Below, piece after piece: positions 47,149 through 59,238 of a stretch of DNA of 64,000 nucleotides; within the stretch, counting starts at the first letter, position 1; each line of letters begins with the position of its first letter. Position numbers and translations under genes: made by a program. The notes beneath the pieces are model-generated. The model did no database searches and was not told where the DNA came from. It saw only the letters and a list, made by a program, of their open reading frames with translations. Origin of the DNA: Brachypodium distachyon (lineage: Eukaryota > Streptophyta > Magnoliopsida > Poales > Poaceae); NCBI RefSeq assembly GCF_000005505.3, contig NC_016132.3:51660914-51724913 (forward strand), given 5' to 3'.

Positions 47149-47805
47149 ATGGACGACGGATTATACATTCCGATCCCGAGCCACCTCCTGTTTCCACATC
47201 CTGAGATCTTCTCACACGGCTTCGATGAATTCCTAATGAACACCACAGCTATTCCTACATGTACCCATACCCACACCTGCAATAATGCTCCATCGTCGCC
47301 GTTGGTTGCCATGCACACGCACACGTGCCTCCACAGGCACACCCAGGTCCTGGCTTCCGCCGAGCAGGAGCCGAGGAATCCCCGGGTGATCAAGCCTCTG
47401 GGGAACCGGGAGGCCGTGCGCAAGTACAGGGAGAAGAAGAAGGCCCACGCGGCCTTCCTGGAGGAGGAGGTCAGGAGCCTCCGCGCCGCCAACCAGCAGC
47501 TCTTGCGGAGGCTCCAGGGGCACGCGGCGCTCGAGGCCGAGGTGGTCAGGTTAACCAGCCTCCTCTTCGACGTCCGGGCCAAGATCGACGCGGAGATTGG
47601 CGATCTCCCGTTGCAGCAGAAGCCCTGCGCTTTTGGCACGGACCATGCTCCATGCACTGGCGAGGTGGCAGCAGCAGCAATCCGGGATGTCCGGGAGGTC
47701 GACTGTGGGATTGATGAGAGTGGTATTGCTTCGGTAGAAGCTGATCTTCCTGAATTGGCGGATTCAGTCATGGATGCCGATGAACTCTGCTGCCTAATTG
47801 GCTGA
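47149..47805 (+). CDS. Group F bZIP transcription factor (bZIP19/23-like zinc-deficiency regulator)
   Basis: Nuclear regulator that in this family activates ZIP transporters and nicotianamine synthase under zinc shortage by binding TGTCGACA-type elements, and that senses zinc itself. The protein has 218 aa from MDDG. The His/Cys zinc-sensor motif is at residues 38-64: CTHTHTC, an 11-residue gap, then HTHTCLHRHT. The basic region GNREAVRKYREKKKAH (85-100) has the N-x7-R spacing; a leucine zipper follows (about 104-145). The C-terminus is acidic. The start at MDDG matches the family; an upstream ATG at 47089 would add 20 residues. The coding region is intronless, as is usual for the group. Grasses have several F-bZIPs; I cannot say which orthologue this is. 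Confidence 0.92.
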   Translation: MDDGLYIPIPSHLLFPHPEIFSHGFDEFLMNTTAIPTCTHTHTCNNAPSSPLVAMHTHTCLHRHTQVLASAEQEPRNPRVIKPLGNREAVRKYREKKKAHAAFLEEEVRSLRAANQQLLRRLQGHAALEAEVVRLTSLLFDVRAKIDAEIGDLPLQQKPCAFGTDHAPCTGEVAAAAIRDVREVDCGIDESGIASVEADLPELADSVMDADELCCLIG

Positions 47806-49440
47806 GCGGAATGGCTCTGTTCGGAGGTCTTCGTCGTGCGCATTTTTCAGATGTAACCATGGTGCCTTGCATGCATCGGTTGTTTGCTTTTTGCGGTATA
47901 TATAGTTTTCTGCTTTCTAGTGGCCTGCTTGAATAAATGGTGGCTGAGAGCACAAGCAAGTGTGGAACTGATCTACCCTGTCGAGATCGGATTACTAGTT
48001 TCCTACTTGGTTCTGCAGCCTTCAACCTTTACTGTACCTGTATACAGTATTGAAAGAAGCTAATACTTATGTTCCGCAAAGTGCTACTAACGGTGAACAT
48101 GAGCAAAAGTTGGTTCCTTATGTTGGCTCTTCTCTCTGAATTACATCCCATTGTTCAAACTTTTAAGTGGTTACTGTAATGAGATACATCATGATGATGC
48201 ATATTTTTCTGCATTGTCCTTCTGTTCGTGCAAATGTTATTTACACTTTATTGCTTTGCTCTCTAGGTTGATTTTGCTGATACAGACTAGTCAAGACCTC
48301 TTAGATGTTAATTTGCTCCAGTATAAACTCGAAACTCACGTGCTTAAAGAGTACTCGATGACTCGGCTCAAACTTGAAAATGAACAAGTTAAGTTGGCCT
48401 TCTCAACTCGCTAAGCTCGAAAGAAAATGCACGATTCTGATTGTGTACATTAAATCGGTCACGCATTACCACCTCCCCATATGTCACCGCGCTGCACGAT
48501 AGTTCCCCTCTTTCTAGTCTCGCGCCAAAAAAATAACCGATCATGTTGGTGCCTCCTGGAGTTCGCCTTCCTCAACCCGGGTGTCTTAGAGGAATCTGAC
48601 ACCCTCACCAGTCTCCTATGTCCTGTCACCGATGATTCCTCCTGGAGCTTGACTCTGACTCTCTGAGCCGTTGAATCGCCGTCGCCGCGTGGCTTCTCGG
48701 TCCGCCGTCGTGATGCAGGCGCCAACACCTATAAACACATGAGGGTTTGGTGTGCAATTCAATAGTCAACACTTAAGACATTCGGTGTGGTGTATGTGCG
48801 GATGATTTAAGCATTAATCTGCAAATTAAATATAAATATTTAAAACAGAATTATTTTTAAAAATAGTATTAGAAAATTACCGTCATGCTCTTTTCTTTCC
48901 ATATTTTTTCAAAAAAAATGACGCAACTTTGACCATCAATTAGATAGTAGTAATACTCCGTATGTAGATTATGTGTTACATTTTTATACATTTAGAAACT
49001 TCTTTTGAATATCGATCCAACAATATAATTTTTGTAGCACGTAACTCACGTATCAAAGTTAAACCCGGAAAAAATAAATGTACATACATATCAGTTTTTA
49101 GAGTGAAAATATGTTCTGCTTTTTTTAAGAGAAGACTTGAAAGAAATATGTTTATATGCGACCATTATCGGTCAGTCTGTATCAATCCTCGTCGTTTCTT
49201 TCGATGAGTCTCGACCCATACTCCGGGGAGACGCGGCCCGTAAGGGCACGCGTGGTGGGCTGCCGTCCGAGCCCCGAATACGAGTGGTGCCGGAGCGCTC
49301 CACGCCCTCCTCGCACCATCCCGCACGCCACCTAACGCAAGGGCCCCGTCGCGGTACAGTGAAAGGCGGCACTACTCTGCTCTCACTCGTCGTTCGGCGC
49401 TGGCACCGGTGGCATGCCATCGGCAGACCCGCAGAACTGC
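47806..49440. other. Intergenic region
   Basis: 3' flank of the bZIP gene and promoter side of the RING gene. 48290-48420 and 48460-48740 have repeat-like composition (ACTCG-rich) but no identifiable element. Confidence 0.4.
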
Positions 49441-51176
49441 CGCGTTTATATGAGCGCATCGCCGGCCGGATCACTTCCCAGGCACACACACCCCTCTCTG
49501 TCGTCACTTCCTAACTGCCTACCCTTCCAGCCCCCTCCTCCTCCCCCGGATCAAGGTACAGTACCGCCATCACCGATGCTCTTGTTTCTTCGATATTCTC
49601 CATGCTAATCGCGTAGGTTTTTTTTTTTTGCATCCGTTTTCGATTCGGTAGCCGTTTCCGCGCCCAATTGGGTCAGATTTAGGGGCGTGGCATTGCTGCG
49701 TGTTCGATTGTTGCGGGACTGGGGTTGGATGGCCATCCATGCCATATGATAATTGATGCGGGAATGGGGGAAATTGAGGCAAGGTCTTCTAGAACCGCCT
49801 CTGGTTTCTGACGAGAGTTCCGAGATTTTACGAGTTCTCTTCGTCTTTTGCCTTTCGCGAGACGAATGTGTCGTCCTAGGGTTGCCTGCAGAGATCTGCC
49901 TTCCCCTGTCAAAAAATGGATACGGGGAACGCTGATATTTCTTGCAGCTTGCGATATGTCAAATTCGGGTGCTAAAACTGTCAAAGCGGTTCTAAAACAT
50001 ATCATGTCCTACTTAGCAGCCGCAGCAAAATTGTTTTGACACAGGCTGGATTGTCGATTAGCTATTCTGTTATATACTGGGCAATGCCTCGCCGATACGA
50101 CCATCATGGCAGACTCGCAGTGCATCCAGCAATCCAGCGGAGAGAATGTCTGCATCCAAAATACTGTATGTTCAAGCACTGGATGATCATATAATTAGTG
50201 TGATGGATAAATAACGCTCAATTTTTGTCTAGTCGGATAATTGGCCCATGAGCATATAAGCAGGGTTCCTAAAAAATGCAGTATCAGTTGACAGTATTTT
50301 TTTGACAGTTGGGGAATCAGGATTCAAACAACTTGCTGGAAACTACTTTGTTTTTTCAGAGAATACCATGCATGAATAACCTTCACGAGCAGCCGTGTAA
50401 AAATTGTATAGCGTGAATAACCTATAATAAGTACCAAATCCAAATTGCGCCAAAAACTGGCTGGTTGGGGACTTGGGTTTCATTACCTGAATAGCTGGTC
50501 TCAGAAGCTAGTTGAGCATAGTAAAAGCAGCAATAATCACTGTCTTCAGTCCCAAACCTCAGTGGGATAAGTTTCATAAGTTTCAGTATGAAACGCGACT
50601 TCTTAGCAGTTCTTTTTGTCTGGCTAGTGAGAAAATGGGAACTGTATAGTGTGAAACTGTACTATAGGCTTCAAATGTCGACCTTCAGCAAATCTGAAAC
50701 TCTGGAGGCCAGTAGCATTTTAGAGTGTACTCGATCTGCATACAGTTGAAATCACACCAAATTGGACTGCTCAAGTTATCCTTTCTATAATTCTATCACA
50801 GCAAATGAGTTGCATTCTTTCTGTGATAAGTTGAATCAGAGATTATCACTGCACTAGCTCAGACCGTCTGAAACCATTCTTCTGATATGAGTTTACACTG
50901 AGTTTATTGTTTCATGCATATGCGACCATAGAAACCCTAATATCATATAGGAAGTTAAAGGTGACATTTGCAGCTTAACACATTGATTCTGTTTTCATGA
51001 AACACGTAATCAATTTGAGCAGGCTTGCCATTTGATGAGTTAAGTTCCGTACAGTTATCCTGGTGTCTTTACTGCTCTGATCTTCTACTGTGCCTCTTTT
51101 TTAATGTTATTTATCCTTGTTACTTCATTTATAGATTCTTTCTGCTGATACCAGGTTAGTTTGTCACAGAAATAAG
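49441..51176 (+). promoter_or_regulatory. Promoter and spliced leader of the RING-H2 gene
   Basis: A weak TATA (GTTTATATGAG, about 49444) precedes a C/T-rich leader ending GATCAAG|GTACAG at about 49556. An acceptor (CTGATACCAG, ending at 51154) lies 22 bp before the start codon. A leader intron of about 1.6 kb is therefore likely. Confidence 0.55.
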
Positions 51177-52163
51177 ATGTCAAACAGACCCACACACTGG
51201 TGTTATGCCTGCCGCCGGCCAATTCGTCTTCGTGGAGAAGATATAATCTGCCCCAACTGCAATGATGGCTTTATCCAAGAAATTAGTGAGATTGGAGACA
51301 CATTGAACACATACGGTATCTTTGGGCCAAGCTTGGAAGATCGCCAAGATAGAAGATTTGGAATGATGGAGGCTATGTCTGCCATTATGCGCCAACAGAT
51401 GGCAGAAATGGACAGCAATCCTGTATTTGATATCCATGGCACACAAGGGGCAAGTACTGTACCAGTAAGGCGACCGTCGATTGGCCCAAGGCTTATATTT
51501 GGCAGCAACATGCCTGCTGATGCGAGCGAGAGTAGCGGGCTGAATGTCTTTGTCAGGGGAGGTCGCAGAATTGGTGCTGATCGTCCAAATTTCAGCGGTT
51601 TCCTTGTCAGTCCCAGCCTCGAAGCTCTTTTTGAGCAGCTGCTACGGCAGAACGATAGCACCCGCCATGGACCACCGCCGGCGCCGCAGTCTGCAATCGA
51701 CTCCATGCCAGTGGTGAAGATAAACCGCAGGCATCTGCACGACGATCCACACTGTCCGGTCTGCACAGACAAATTTGAGGTCGGCTCAGAGGCAAGGGAG
51801 ATGCCGTGCAAGCACCTGTACCATGCCGCCTGCATCATTCCATGGCTTGTTCAGCACAACTCATGCCCAGTTTGCCGCCACCCGTTGCCCCCACAGCGAG
51901 GAAGATCAGATAATGCCACCAGCACCTTACCTTCAACCCAACACAACGAAGCCGCCTCTAGCCACGGGGTCACAGAAGCTGATCTTGGGCCTGTCACGAG
52001 GAGCGATGATGGCAGCAGCGGCTCTTTCTCGTTTCTCTGGCCATTCGGCTCGTCGAGTTCAGGTCCCAGCTCTTACCAGTACGAAGGAGGTGTGGGTGAA
52101 CCTGCAGTTTACGATGACGACCCCAGTCAGATAACCTATTCCGAGTGGCACTATGACCCCTGA
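51177..52163 (+). CDS. RING-H2 E3 ubiquitin ligase with N-terminal zinc ribbon
   Basis: Probable cytosolic or nuclear E3 ligase that passes ubiquitin from an E2 to unknown targets. It has 328 aa in one exon. The N-terminal zinc ribbon is HWCYACRRPI with a second pair ICPNCN (Cys9, 12, 25, 28), then GFIQEI, the plant RING1/RDUF-type arrangement. The RING-H2 finger spans Cys193 to Cys233 as C-x2-C-x14-C-x-H-x2-H-x2-C-x10-C-x2-C, all eight ligands present. The conserved INRRHLHDDPHCPVC precedes it. The C-terminal third is Ser/Gly-rich with WPFGSSSSG and ends YSEWHYDP. No transmembrane segment. Related rice and Arabidopsis genes respond to drought or ABA; that is family knowledge, not visible here. 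Confidence 0.93.
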   Translation: MSNRPTHWCYACRRPIRLRGEDIICPNCNDGFIQEISEIGDTLNTYGIFGPSLEDRQDRRFGMMEAMSAIMRQQMAEMDSNPVFDIHGTQGASTVPVRRPSIGPRLIFGSNMPADASESSGLNVFVRGGRRIGADRPNFSGFLVSPSLEALFEQLLRQNDSTRHGPPPAPQSAIDSMPVVKINRRHLHDDPHCPVCTDKFEVGSEAREMPCKHLYHAACIIPWLVQHNSCPVCRHPLPPQRGRSDNATSTLPSTQHNEAASSHGVTEADLGPVTRSDDGSSGSFSFLWPFGSSSSGPSSYQYEGGVGEPAVYDDDPSQITYSEWHYDP

Positions 52164-52900
52164 CCTCCTGCTCTCTGATTAAGCTGGCGCTACAGAAATT
52201 CCCGCCTTAAATCTGCAAACGTGGTGCGGAATTCATCGTTGCTATGTGGATGCGGCGGTGTCGTGTCACCTATGATGGCTGCCTGTAACGTTCACCTTAT
52301 ATCCTTCGCGTGGTTGTGTATAACTGTAAATTGTGTATTCAGAAAGGAACTACTCCGGTCTGTAGTATACTGGGATGTAGCTGTTCACGTCACACTGGAG
52401 TACCGGACATCGTACCATGATCAAGTTGACCAAGGCATGCCACTGAGCGCGTCCAACGGTCCAATGCATAAAAAATAGAGAACAGTGCATGAGACTAGAG
52501 AGTAGAGAGCCATACCAGGATGAGGAATTTAGGATGCTGATTGGATAGGCTCACGTCTTACACGAGTCTTTAAGTCTTAACACGATGCAGAATAAGTTGA
52601 AGAAAAAACGACGCACAAGGCAGAGAGCATTTCGAGATCCCGTTTTGTCCTTGGCACAGCCCCGCCAGACGGCCAGACTGCTGCGACTACTTTATCTAGT
52701 TTCAGTCTATCTCAACCATCGCCGTGCTCTGAATTCCAAACACATGTCGAGGACGAGGAGGACCTCTTGACCGGAGTCCGGAGGTAGAGCGGCCGCTTTA
52801 AACCCGTCGCCTCCAAACTGGCCGGCGATTCCCCACTCCCCTCCTCTCACCACTCTCGTCCTCTCAGCTCCGACTCCAGGCGGCGTCTGCGGCGGTGGAC
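52164..52900. other. 3' flank of RING gene and promoter of CMK
   Basis: No separate gene. The last 150 bp are C/T-rich leader of the CMK gene; antisense open frames here are composition effects. Confidence 0.5.
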
Positions 52901-55900
52901 ATGGCTTGCTCCGCCCATCTTCTCTCGCAGAGTCTGTACCCATCCCACCTCTCCAACCCAGGCGCGTGCAAGCTCGTCCGGTTCCAGGCCCGACACACGG
53001 CGGCTTCCCCCGTCGTGAGGTTCAGCTCCAGCGCCAGGAACCGCCGGTCTCGCAGTGTAAGAGTCGCCGCGTCGGCCGAGGAAGGGAGGAGGCAAGTGGA
53101 GGTAATTGCTTTCTTTGGGGCCATCTATTATCTGTTGTGTCTTAAGACCAAGGCCAGGATTATCATTATCTGCTGTAAGCCTGTAACTGGGAAACTGGGT
53201 AAGTGAACGTAACTAACTACCCCCTGTCGCTGCTTGCACTTTCTCCTGGCGATATCTGTGAATTCTGGCCCCAATTAGTTAGTCACTCCCACAAGTTCCT
53301 TTGGGTTCGTGCAGTTAATAACAGGACCAATAGTCATAGACATGTTATTCCAAGTACTGGATGTATCACCATAGTTGCATGGTATCAACCGTTTGTGATA
53401 TGATTCAGTATTTCACTTCAGAACTACCTTTGGTTTTGCTATTAAGCAATGTCTTGATGTATTATTATCCTTGCTCTAACATAGTACTAGAATAGCTGCT
53501 ATAAACTACTCTGACAATTTTAGGGAATTTAAGAAAATCTGCTGTGATTATTACTGTTCCTACATATTTCATATTATAATTTACAGCTGTGTTTCTTTTT
53601 AGCTTACATATGACGCACAAGCCAAATTTAACCAGCTAGCAGACCAAATTGACAAGGATGTTGGGATTACAAGGCTCAACCTATTCTCACCATGCAAAGT
53701 ATGTATCTGTTATGTTTGCGATAAGTAAGGGAAAACGTTGATTTTGATTGATTTTTTTCATGCATTGAGCTCAGATTTTGACATCACTTTACCTTGTAGA
53801 TTAATGTGTTCTTGAGGATAACTGGGAAGAGACCAGATGGGTTCCATGACCTGGCTTCTCTGTTTCACGTGAGTTAATTCTTGTGCTTGTTTTGGCGCTT
53901 TCTACACTAACATTATGTGGAAATGGTATTTTCTACACGAATATTATGCCATTCATCTTTTCCTGGTAATTTTGTCAATTTACATGCCATTTAAAGATAA
54001 GTCTGGAGATGTTACTCTTTAAAAATATAATTTAGTATGTACAAAGTTTATCAGCTGTAAGGTCATTTCTGGACTAACAATATCCATTCTCTAAACTATT
54101 AATATCCACAATATCAAACAAGTACACTATGAAGATATATATCACGATGATTCTAAAAAAAAGAGATACATATCATGACAGATTTAATAAAACGAATTTA
54201 GTGTTGTACACGTTGGTAATTTTTTCTAGAAAATTGATCAAACTTTTAAGAAACTTTACTTAGGACAAAGTTAGAACATCTTATAATTTGCAACAGAGGG
54301 AGTAGTAGTACACACACTATTCTGTCTCCAAACTAAATTATTGGACCTGATATTACCTTTCTGTTATAGTACCTTTGTTTTCTCTTACTGATGTGGTTAT
54401 GATGTGTTCTGCTTCATAGAGTTGCCTCTGTATCACTTGATAATAGGTGGTTAGTTTGGGCGATACTATCAAATTCTCATTATCGCCAAGTAAGATCACA
54501 GACCGGTTATCAACAAATGTTGCTGGTGTCCCAGTTGATGAAAGTAATTTGGTATGTTTTCTGTTGATATTTTTTATATCTACTGGCAAATGCTCTCTAA
54601 ACATTTACGCCTTACATAAATTTACTTCTTTATTTCATGAATCTGCAGATCATCAAGGCACTGAATCTGTACCGCAAGAAAACTGGGACTGACAAGTTCT
54701 TTTGGGTACGTCAACTGTACATTGTTTTGGCATTAAAGCAAGTGAAGATATTCTATTTCGATTGTCATATAATTTCTATATGTTGTGTTTTGTTTTCGTA
54801 CTGTTGTCTTTGTTGAAATGTAGATACATCTCGATAAGAAGGTGCCAACTGGTGCTGGTCTTGGTGGTGGAAGCAGTAATGCCGCAACTGCACTATGGGC
54901 TGCAAACCAGTTTAGTGGTGGTATTGCTTCAGAAAAGGATCTTCAAGAGTGGTCTGGTGAGATTGGATCAGATATCCCCTTCTTCTTTTCACGAGGAGCA
55001 GCATATTGTACTGGTAGAGGAGAGGTACATTACACATTCTTAGTTCTATTTTTTCCTTCTTGAATCTTGGTAATAGGAGTATGTCTTCTAATTGTAGTCG
55101 TTCCATCCTGGTGAATAGTCCCTACTCCATTGAGGCGTGGGTGGTTTTTTCAAACCTTTCCTGAAGTTGCTGCAAATTGTGTGAAGATTTTCTGTGATAT
55201 TAGCCTGAAACTCTTTGTGATAATTCATGGGGCATAATTTGGGTCTTCCAAGAGTGCATCAGTAGTTTTTCATGTTCCTTTATATGTGAAATGTTAGAAA
55301 AAAGGTAATATAGACAAAAAGCCAGGACACATCAATGCCCTTCAATTTTTGACAGGTACATCTATGACATTCTAGACCAGAAAGAGTGACTTATTTCACC
55401 TCAACTCTATTTGAATAGTGTTTAAACGTTTTCTTATACACTGATTCTTATTCATAAAAGTTGCCTTCTTGAATAGTGTTGAAGTTTCAAATTTTCTAAA
55501 ATGGTTTCGTTCAGATTCCAAAACTCTGCTATTCGTTGCTATAAACTAGGCACCGACATGTAGATGTATATCCGTGATCTATGTTTACTTTGCTGATGGA
55601 GTGGCTTAGTCTATGACTTCAACTTAAATGTATGTAGATTGTCCAAGATATTCCAAACCTGTTACCAATTAATCTGCCAATGGTTCTGATAAAGCCACCT
55701 GAAGCATGCTCAACCGCTGAAGTTTACAAGGTAACCAGGTATTTAACTTTCTCAATTTTAAGTACATGCTTTTGCTAACAGGCTTCATGTACGGCAGAGA
55801 CTCCGGTTAGATCAAACTAGCCATGCTGATCCTTTGACTTTGCTCAATGAAATCACGCAAAATGGGATATCACAAGATACCTGTGTAAATGATCTAGGTA

Positions 55901-56936
55901 TGCAGTGTGATTACAATAATTGTTATAGGCTATCACTGGATATCTATGTTTATTTTATTTGTATCAGTATGTTGCTGAATGACATTTAGTAAAACTGGTT
56001 AATGTTCCTCCTTTTCTTTTCCAGAGCCTCCAGCTTTTGAGGTGTTGCGATCGCTAAAGAAGCTGAAGAAACGAATTATTGCATCTAACCGGGGAGATTA
56101 CAGTGCTGTTTTTATGTCAGGGAGGTACTGAGAGCATATTCTGTTACCAAACTATGAAGAATCTGATTATTCAAAAGTGGCCATATTCTAGCGTTAACTA
56201 CCACCATATTGTATTTAACTTTCTCGAAACACCGTCCTTTGCCTGGGGCCTGGGTTGGCTAGCCGGTTCTTTCGGGGAGTTCCAGTTATGAATTTTTAGC
56301 TGTATAAGGTTAGATAGGATTGATAACGGAGCTACCAAAGCACTGTCAATAGTAATTCTGTCAAATTCCGGTAGCATAAATCATATTTAAGGTGTGAGAT
56401 TTCATGCTATTATATGTTATATCAACCGGAGTCCGGAGAGAATCTACCACCCTATGAATATCCAATACTCATATGTTCATTTGGAAACTGGAACCTGCAT
56501 TTTGTAGTCACATTGTTTAACTGGGACACCATTGTACATGTTTCATGCAGTGGGAGCACTATTGTTGGAATTGGTTCCCCAGATCCGCCGGCATTTGTGT
56601 ATGACGATGATGACTATAAGGATGTCTTTGTATCAGGTATGCTGCCTGTTGCATTTCAAAAAAAATAAAAATTGTTCCTCACGTATACAGTCAAAAGTCT
56701 TAGCTGGATTGCTGAGCACGTGAGAAAATTAGATTGCTGGTATCTGAATAGACAAGGTGTTGGTTTTAAGAATTCGGAACCAACATTGTGCTCACTTCTG
56801 AATTCTAATGTGTTTCGGTGCAGAGGCTTGCTTCCTCACTCGTGAGGAGAACGAGTGGTACAGGGAGCCAATATCATCCAGTGCCACGTTTAGCAAAGAA
56901 GATTCACCGTCAGAGGTAGCACCGGTCGCTGACTGA
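52901..56936 (+). CDS. CMK: 4-diphosphocytidyl-2-C-methyl-D-erythritol kinase, chloroplastic (IspE)
   Basis: Phosphorylates CDP-methylerythritol at the 2-hydroxyl, the fourth step of the plastid MEP isoprenoid pathway, using ATP. Eleven exons: 52901-53101, 53603-53698, 53800-53868, 54447-54551, 54649-54705, 54824-55024, 55638-55730, 55798-55897, 56025-56124, 56551-56636, 56824-56936, giving 406 aa. Residues 1 to about 60 are Ser/Arg-rich without acids, a chloroplast transit peptide. The kinase starts near SPCKINVFLRITGKRPDGFHDL with the catalytic Lys/Asp region. The GHMP ATP loop PTGAGLGGGSSNAA lies at about 184-197. SDIPFFFSRG, ASNRGDYSAVFMSGSGSTIVG complete the fold. The acceptor at 55796-55797 is preferred over one 19 bp upstream because only it preserves frame. 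Confidence 0.95.
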
Positions 56937-57856
56937 CCAAGTGAGGTCCTGTATTTGGTCTCAATTTTGCGGTTACAGCCTTATACAGGACACATGTGTG
57001 CATTTGTTCTGATCAATGTTTCAGAATGGCAGGAGAAGAACATTACACCGTGAAGCGTAGTTTGATAATAAAGTTTGATATAATATAGGGAACATTTCAG
57101 TATATATCTTTTTCTCTAAAAATATATCAGTACATACCAGCATACCACTAGCAAGCAAGCACATTACGGATATATCTGGATTAGTTTGATCAAATTTTGC
57201 AGAATTCCGCCACTTTAGTTCAGAGTTTGACAGGATGCGGCAGAATTTAACATAAGTTAGATTGCGCATCTGAGTTGTCCAGAATGTCAATTTGAAGAAA
57301 TGATAAAATAAAGTAAAAATTGTCACACTATCCCAACTAAAGGATAAATCTTACTACTCCCTCCGATCCATATTACTTGTCTCAAATTTGCCAAATATGG
57401 ATGTATCTATGTTTAAAAAGCGTTTAAATATATGTAATATTTCGACTAGTAATATGGATCGGAGAGTAATATGGATCGGAGGGAGTAGTAAGATTTTTTT
57501 TTAACGTGATGAATTCTTTCACGAAATCGCAAGCTTAAAAAGTGGAATTAACTATTAAACAAAAGATACGGTAGGAATGGTAGCCCAGGTGAAGTGTACT
57601 TGCATCAATGTTGACTTCGACTCCCTCAGGAAAGAAAAACATTGACATTCATTCCCTCACAACTGTAACTAACACCATGATCACAGAAGAGAACGGTGGT
57701 AGTGCTACTGCTGATGCCCTTTCAACTGTAACTAGCAGCATTGATGCCCTGAAAATGGAAAGCGGGCTGCAGTGTACAAAATAAAGCAAATCTCGGACTC
57801 TGACTATACCACCACTCCAGGCAACTTGTGTTGCTGGTCAAAAGTGAGAATGCGCC
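56937..57856. other. Intergenic region, tail-to-tail
   Basis: 3' flanks of CMK (plus) and the acidic protein gene (minus), containing a Stowaway MITE. Confidence 0.5.
57356..57487. mobile_element. Stowaway MITE
   Basis: CTCCCTCCGATCCATATTAC at the left and its inverse GTAATATGGATCGGAGGGAG at the right bound 132 bp. The right terminus has a partial duplicate of itself (GATCGGAGAGTAATATGGATCGG). Confidence 0.8.
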
Positions 57857-58357
57857 TCATTCCGATTCATTCTGTCCTACCGGCTGCTCCTGATCGCCCA
57901 CCGCCGCCACTAGTTGTGAATTCCCACCTTCGCCATCCCCGACGCCGCGGGCCGACGCCGCATCCTCCTCCTCCTCCTCCACAAGCGGCGGATCTTCCGC
58001 GGCAGGCGGCGCAAGCTTCGGGTCGAGGGTCCCCTGCTCGGCGAGGGGCGCGGGCGGATGGAAGGACCCGAATTTAGGCGTCGTCTCGAGCGCCCCGAAA
58101 CCGCCGCGCGCGTGCTGGAACGAGAAGAACGAACCTTCATCCACGTGCCCGTCCTCCTCCTCAGCCTCTCCATTATCCACCGGCGCCACGGCGCAGGAGA
58201 CGCCGTCGAGCGCCGCGACGCTGGGGCGGCGCCGTTTCGGCTCGTGCCGCTCAACCTCCCCCTCCCCGCCGTCCTCTTCCCGGACAACGCGCTTCTCGGG
58301 AACGGGTAGCGGAGGGGCCGCGGGCGCGGGAATCTCGGCCCCGGCCTCCCCCGCCAT
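57857..58357 (-). CDS. Uncharacterised acidic, proline-rich protein
   Basis: A single-exon frame of 166 aa starting MAGEAG. I do not recognise a family. It is rich in Glu, Pro, Ala and Gly. A basic run PKRRRP (residues 40-45) could be a nuclear signal. A Phe/Gly-rich centre reads SFFSFQHARGGFGAL then KFGSFHPP (about 76-102); its aromatic order suggests a real, perhaps conserved short motif. An acidic run EEEEED follows. The frame has the high GC of true grass first exons. No antisense gene competes. Coding is likely but not certain. Confidence 0.55.
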   Translation of the reverse strand: MAGEAGAEIPAPAAPPLPVPEKRVVREEDGGEGEVERHEPKRRRPSVAALDGVSCAVAPVDNGEAEEEDGHVDEGSFFSFQHARGGFGALETTPKFGSFHPPAPLAEQGTLDPKLAPPAAEDPPLVEEEEEDAASARGVGDGEGGNSQLVAAVGDQEQPVGQNESE

Positions 58358-58732
58358 TCGGGCTGGAGTGTAGAAAGTGTAACGTGCGTTGCGTTGGACG
58401 GAGGAATTGGGCAGGCAAGGCAAGGGCGGAGAGAGAGGCTCCGCTCGGGGAGTCCGCGGGGTGGGATCGGGATGCGAATTTTCTATTCCGGCCGCGTCAC
58501 CACGCGCGTGCTCGCCAGCTTCCCTTTTTGTGGCGCGAATTGATGACGCCGTGGCGGTAACATGCCAGGCTCGTGGGGACGGATCAGGACGACACGCGCT
58601 TGCCCCCTCTTGTCATCGCTGCGCTTTGGGCTCTGGCAACAACTTTGCAGCTGCAATGCTGCGACGTGAGCAGGAGCACTCGCGAATTGCCAGCAGCTGC
58701 CATGACCGACCGGTACGGGGCGGTCCGGAGTA

Positions 58733-58882
58733 GAGCTGCAAAATTTTGACCTACCTTTGACTTTTTTTAGTTCAACCAAATGAATTAAAGATTTAAAATA
58801 ACATAATTTTTTGAAAAACTAGTTCATTTGTTTGAACTAAGAAGTGTCAAAAGATATCCTAAGGATCAAAAATTTGCAGCTC
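58733..58882. mobile_element. Hairpin MITE with GAGCTGCAAATTTT ends
   Basis: GAGCTGCAAAATTTTGA at the left and TCAAAAATTTGCAGCTC at the right, with inner arms GTTCAACCAAATGAA / TTCATTTGTTTGAAC, form a 150-bp foldback flanked by TA. Tc1/mariner-type ends are likely, although not the usual CTCCCTCC form. Confidence 0.75.
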
Positions 58883-58936
58883 TAGTCCGGCGGCAGCCAC
58901 ACCTGAAATCAGCTAAAAGTTTAATATGTACTTCAA

Positions 58937-59238
58937 CTATATTAGTATCTAGTGAGGTTAGACTGTACATAATTTTTTCTTTGTATAAAGTCCGTCACAC
59001 CTAAATTTAGTTCCTGCGTCCGCTACTGCATGACACACATTAGTGGTACATAATCCATATAATAATAATATAATTTATGTCAATACTTTAACTATTGAAT
59101 TTTCACAGGATTTTAGAACACAAAACAACATGCGTCTAGTATCTAGTGAGGTTACATTGTACATAATTTTTTTCTTGTATAAACTCTATCACACCTAAAT
59201 TTATTTCCTGCGTCCATTGCTGCATGACACACATTAGG
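58937..59238. repeat. Direct duplication, unit about 105 bp
   Basis: 58937-59044 and 59134-59238 share AGTATCTAGTGAGGTTA, TGTACATAATTTTTT, TCACACCTAAATTTA, TTCCTGCGTCC and GCATGACACACATTAG. About 90 bp of AT-rich DNA separate them. Confidence 0.8.

Noticed and set aside
48151..48740. Open frames on both strands near 48.2-48.7 kb
   Set aside because: Repeat-like composition and no conserved domain; no promoter or splice evidence.
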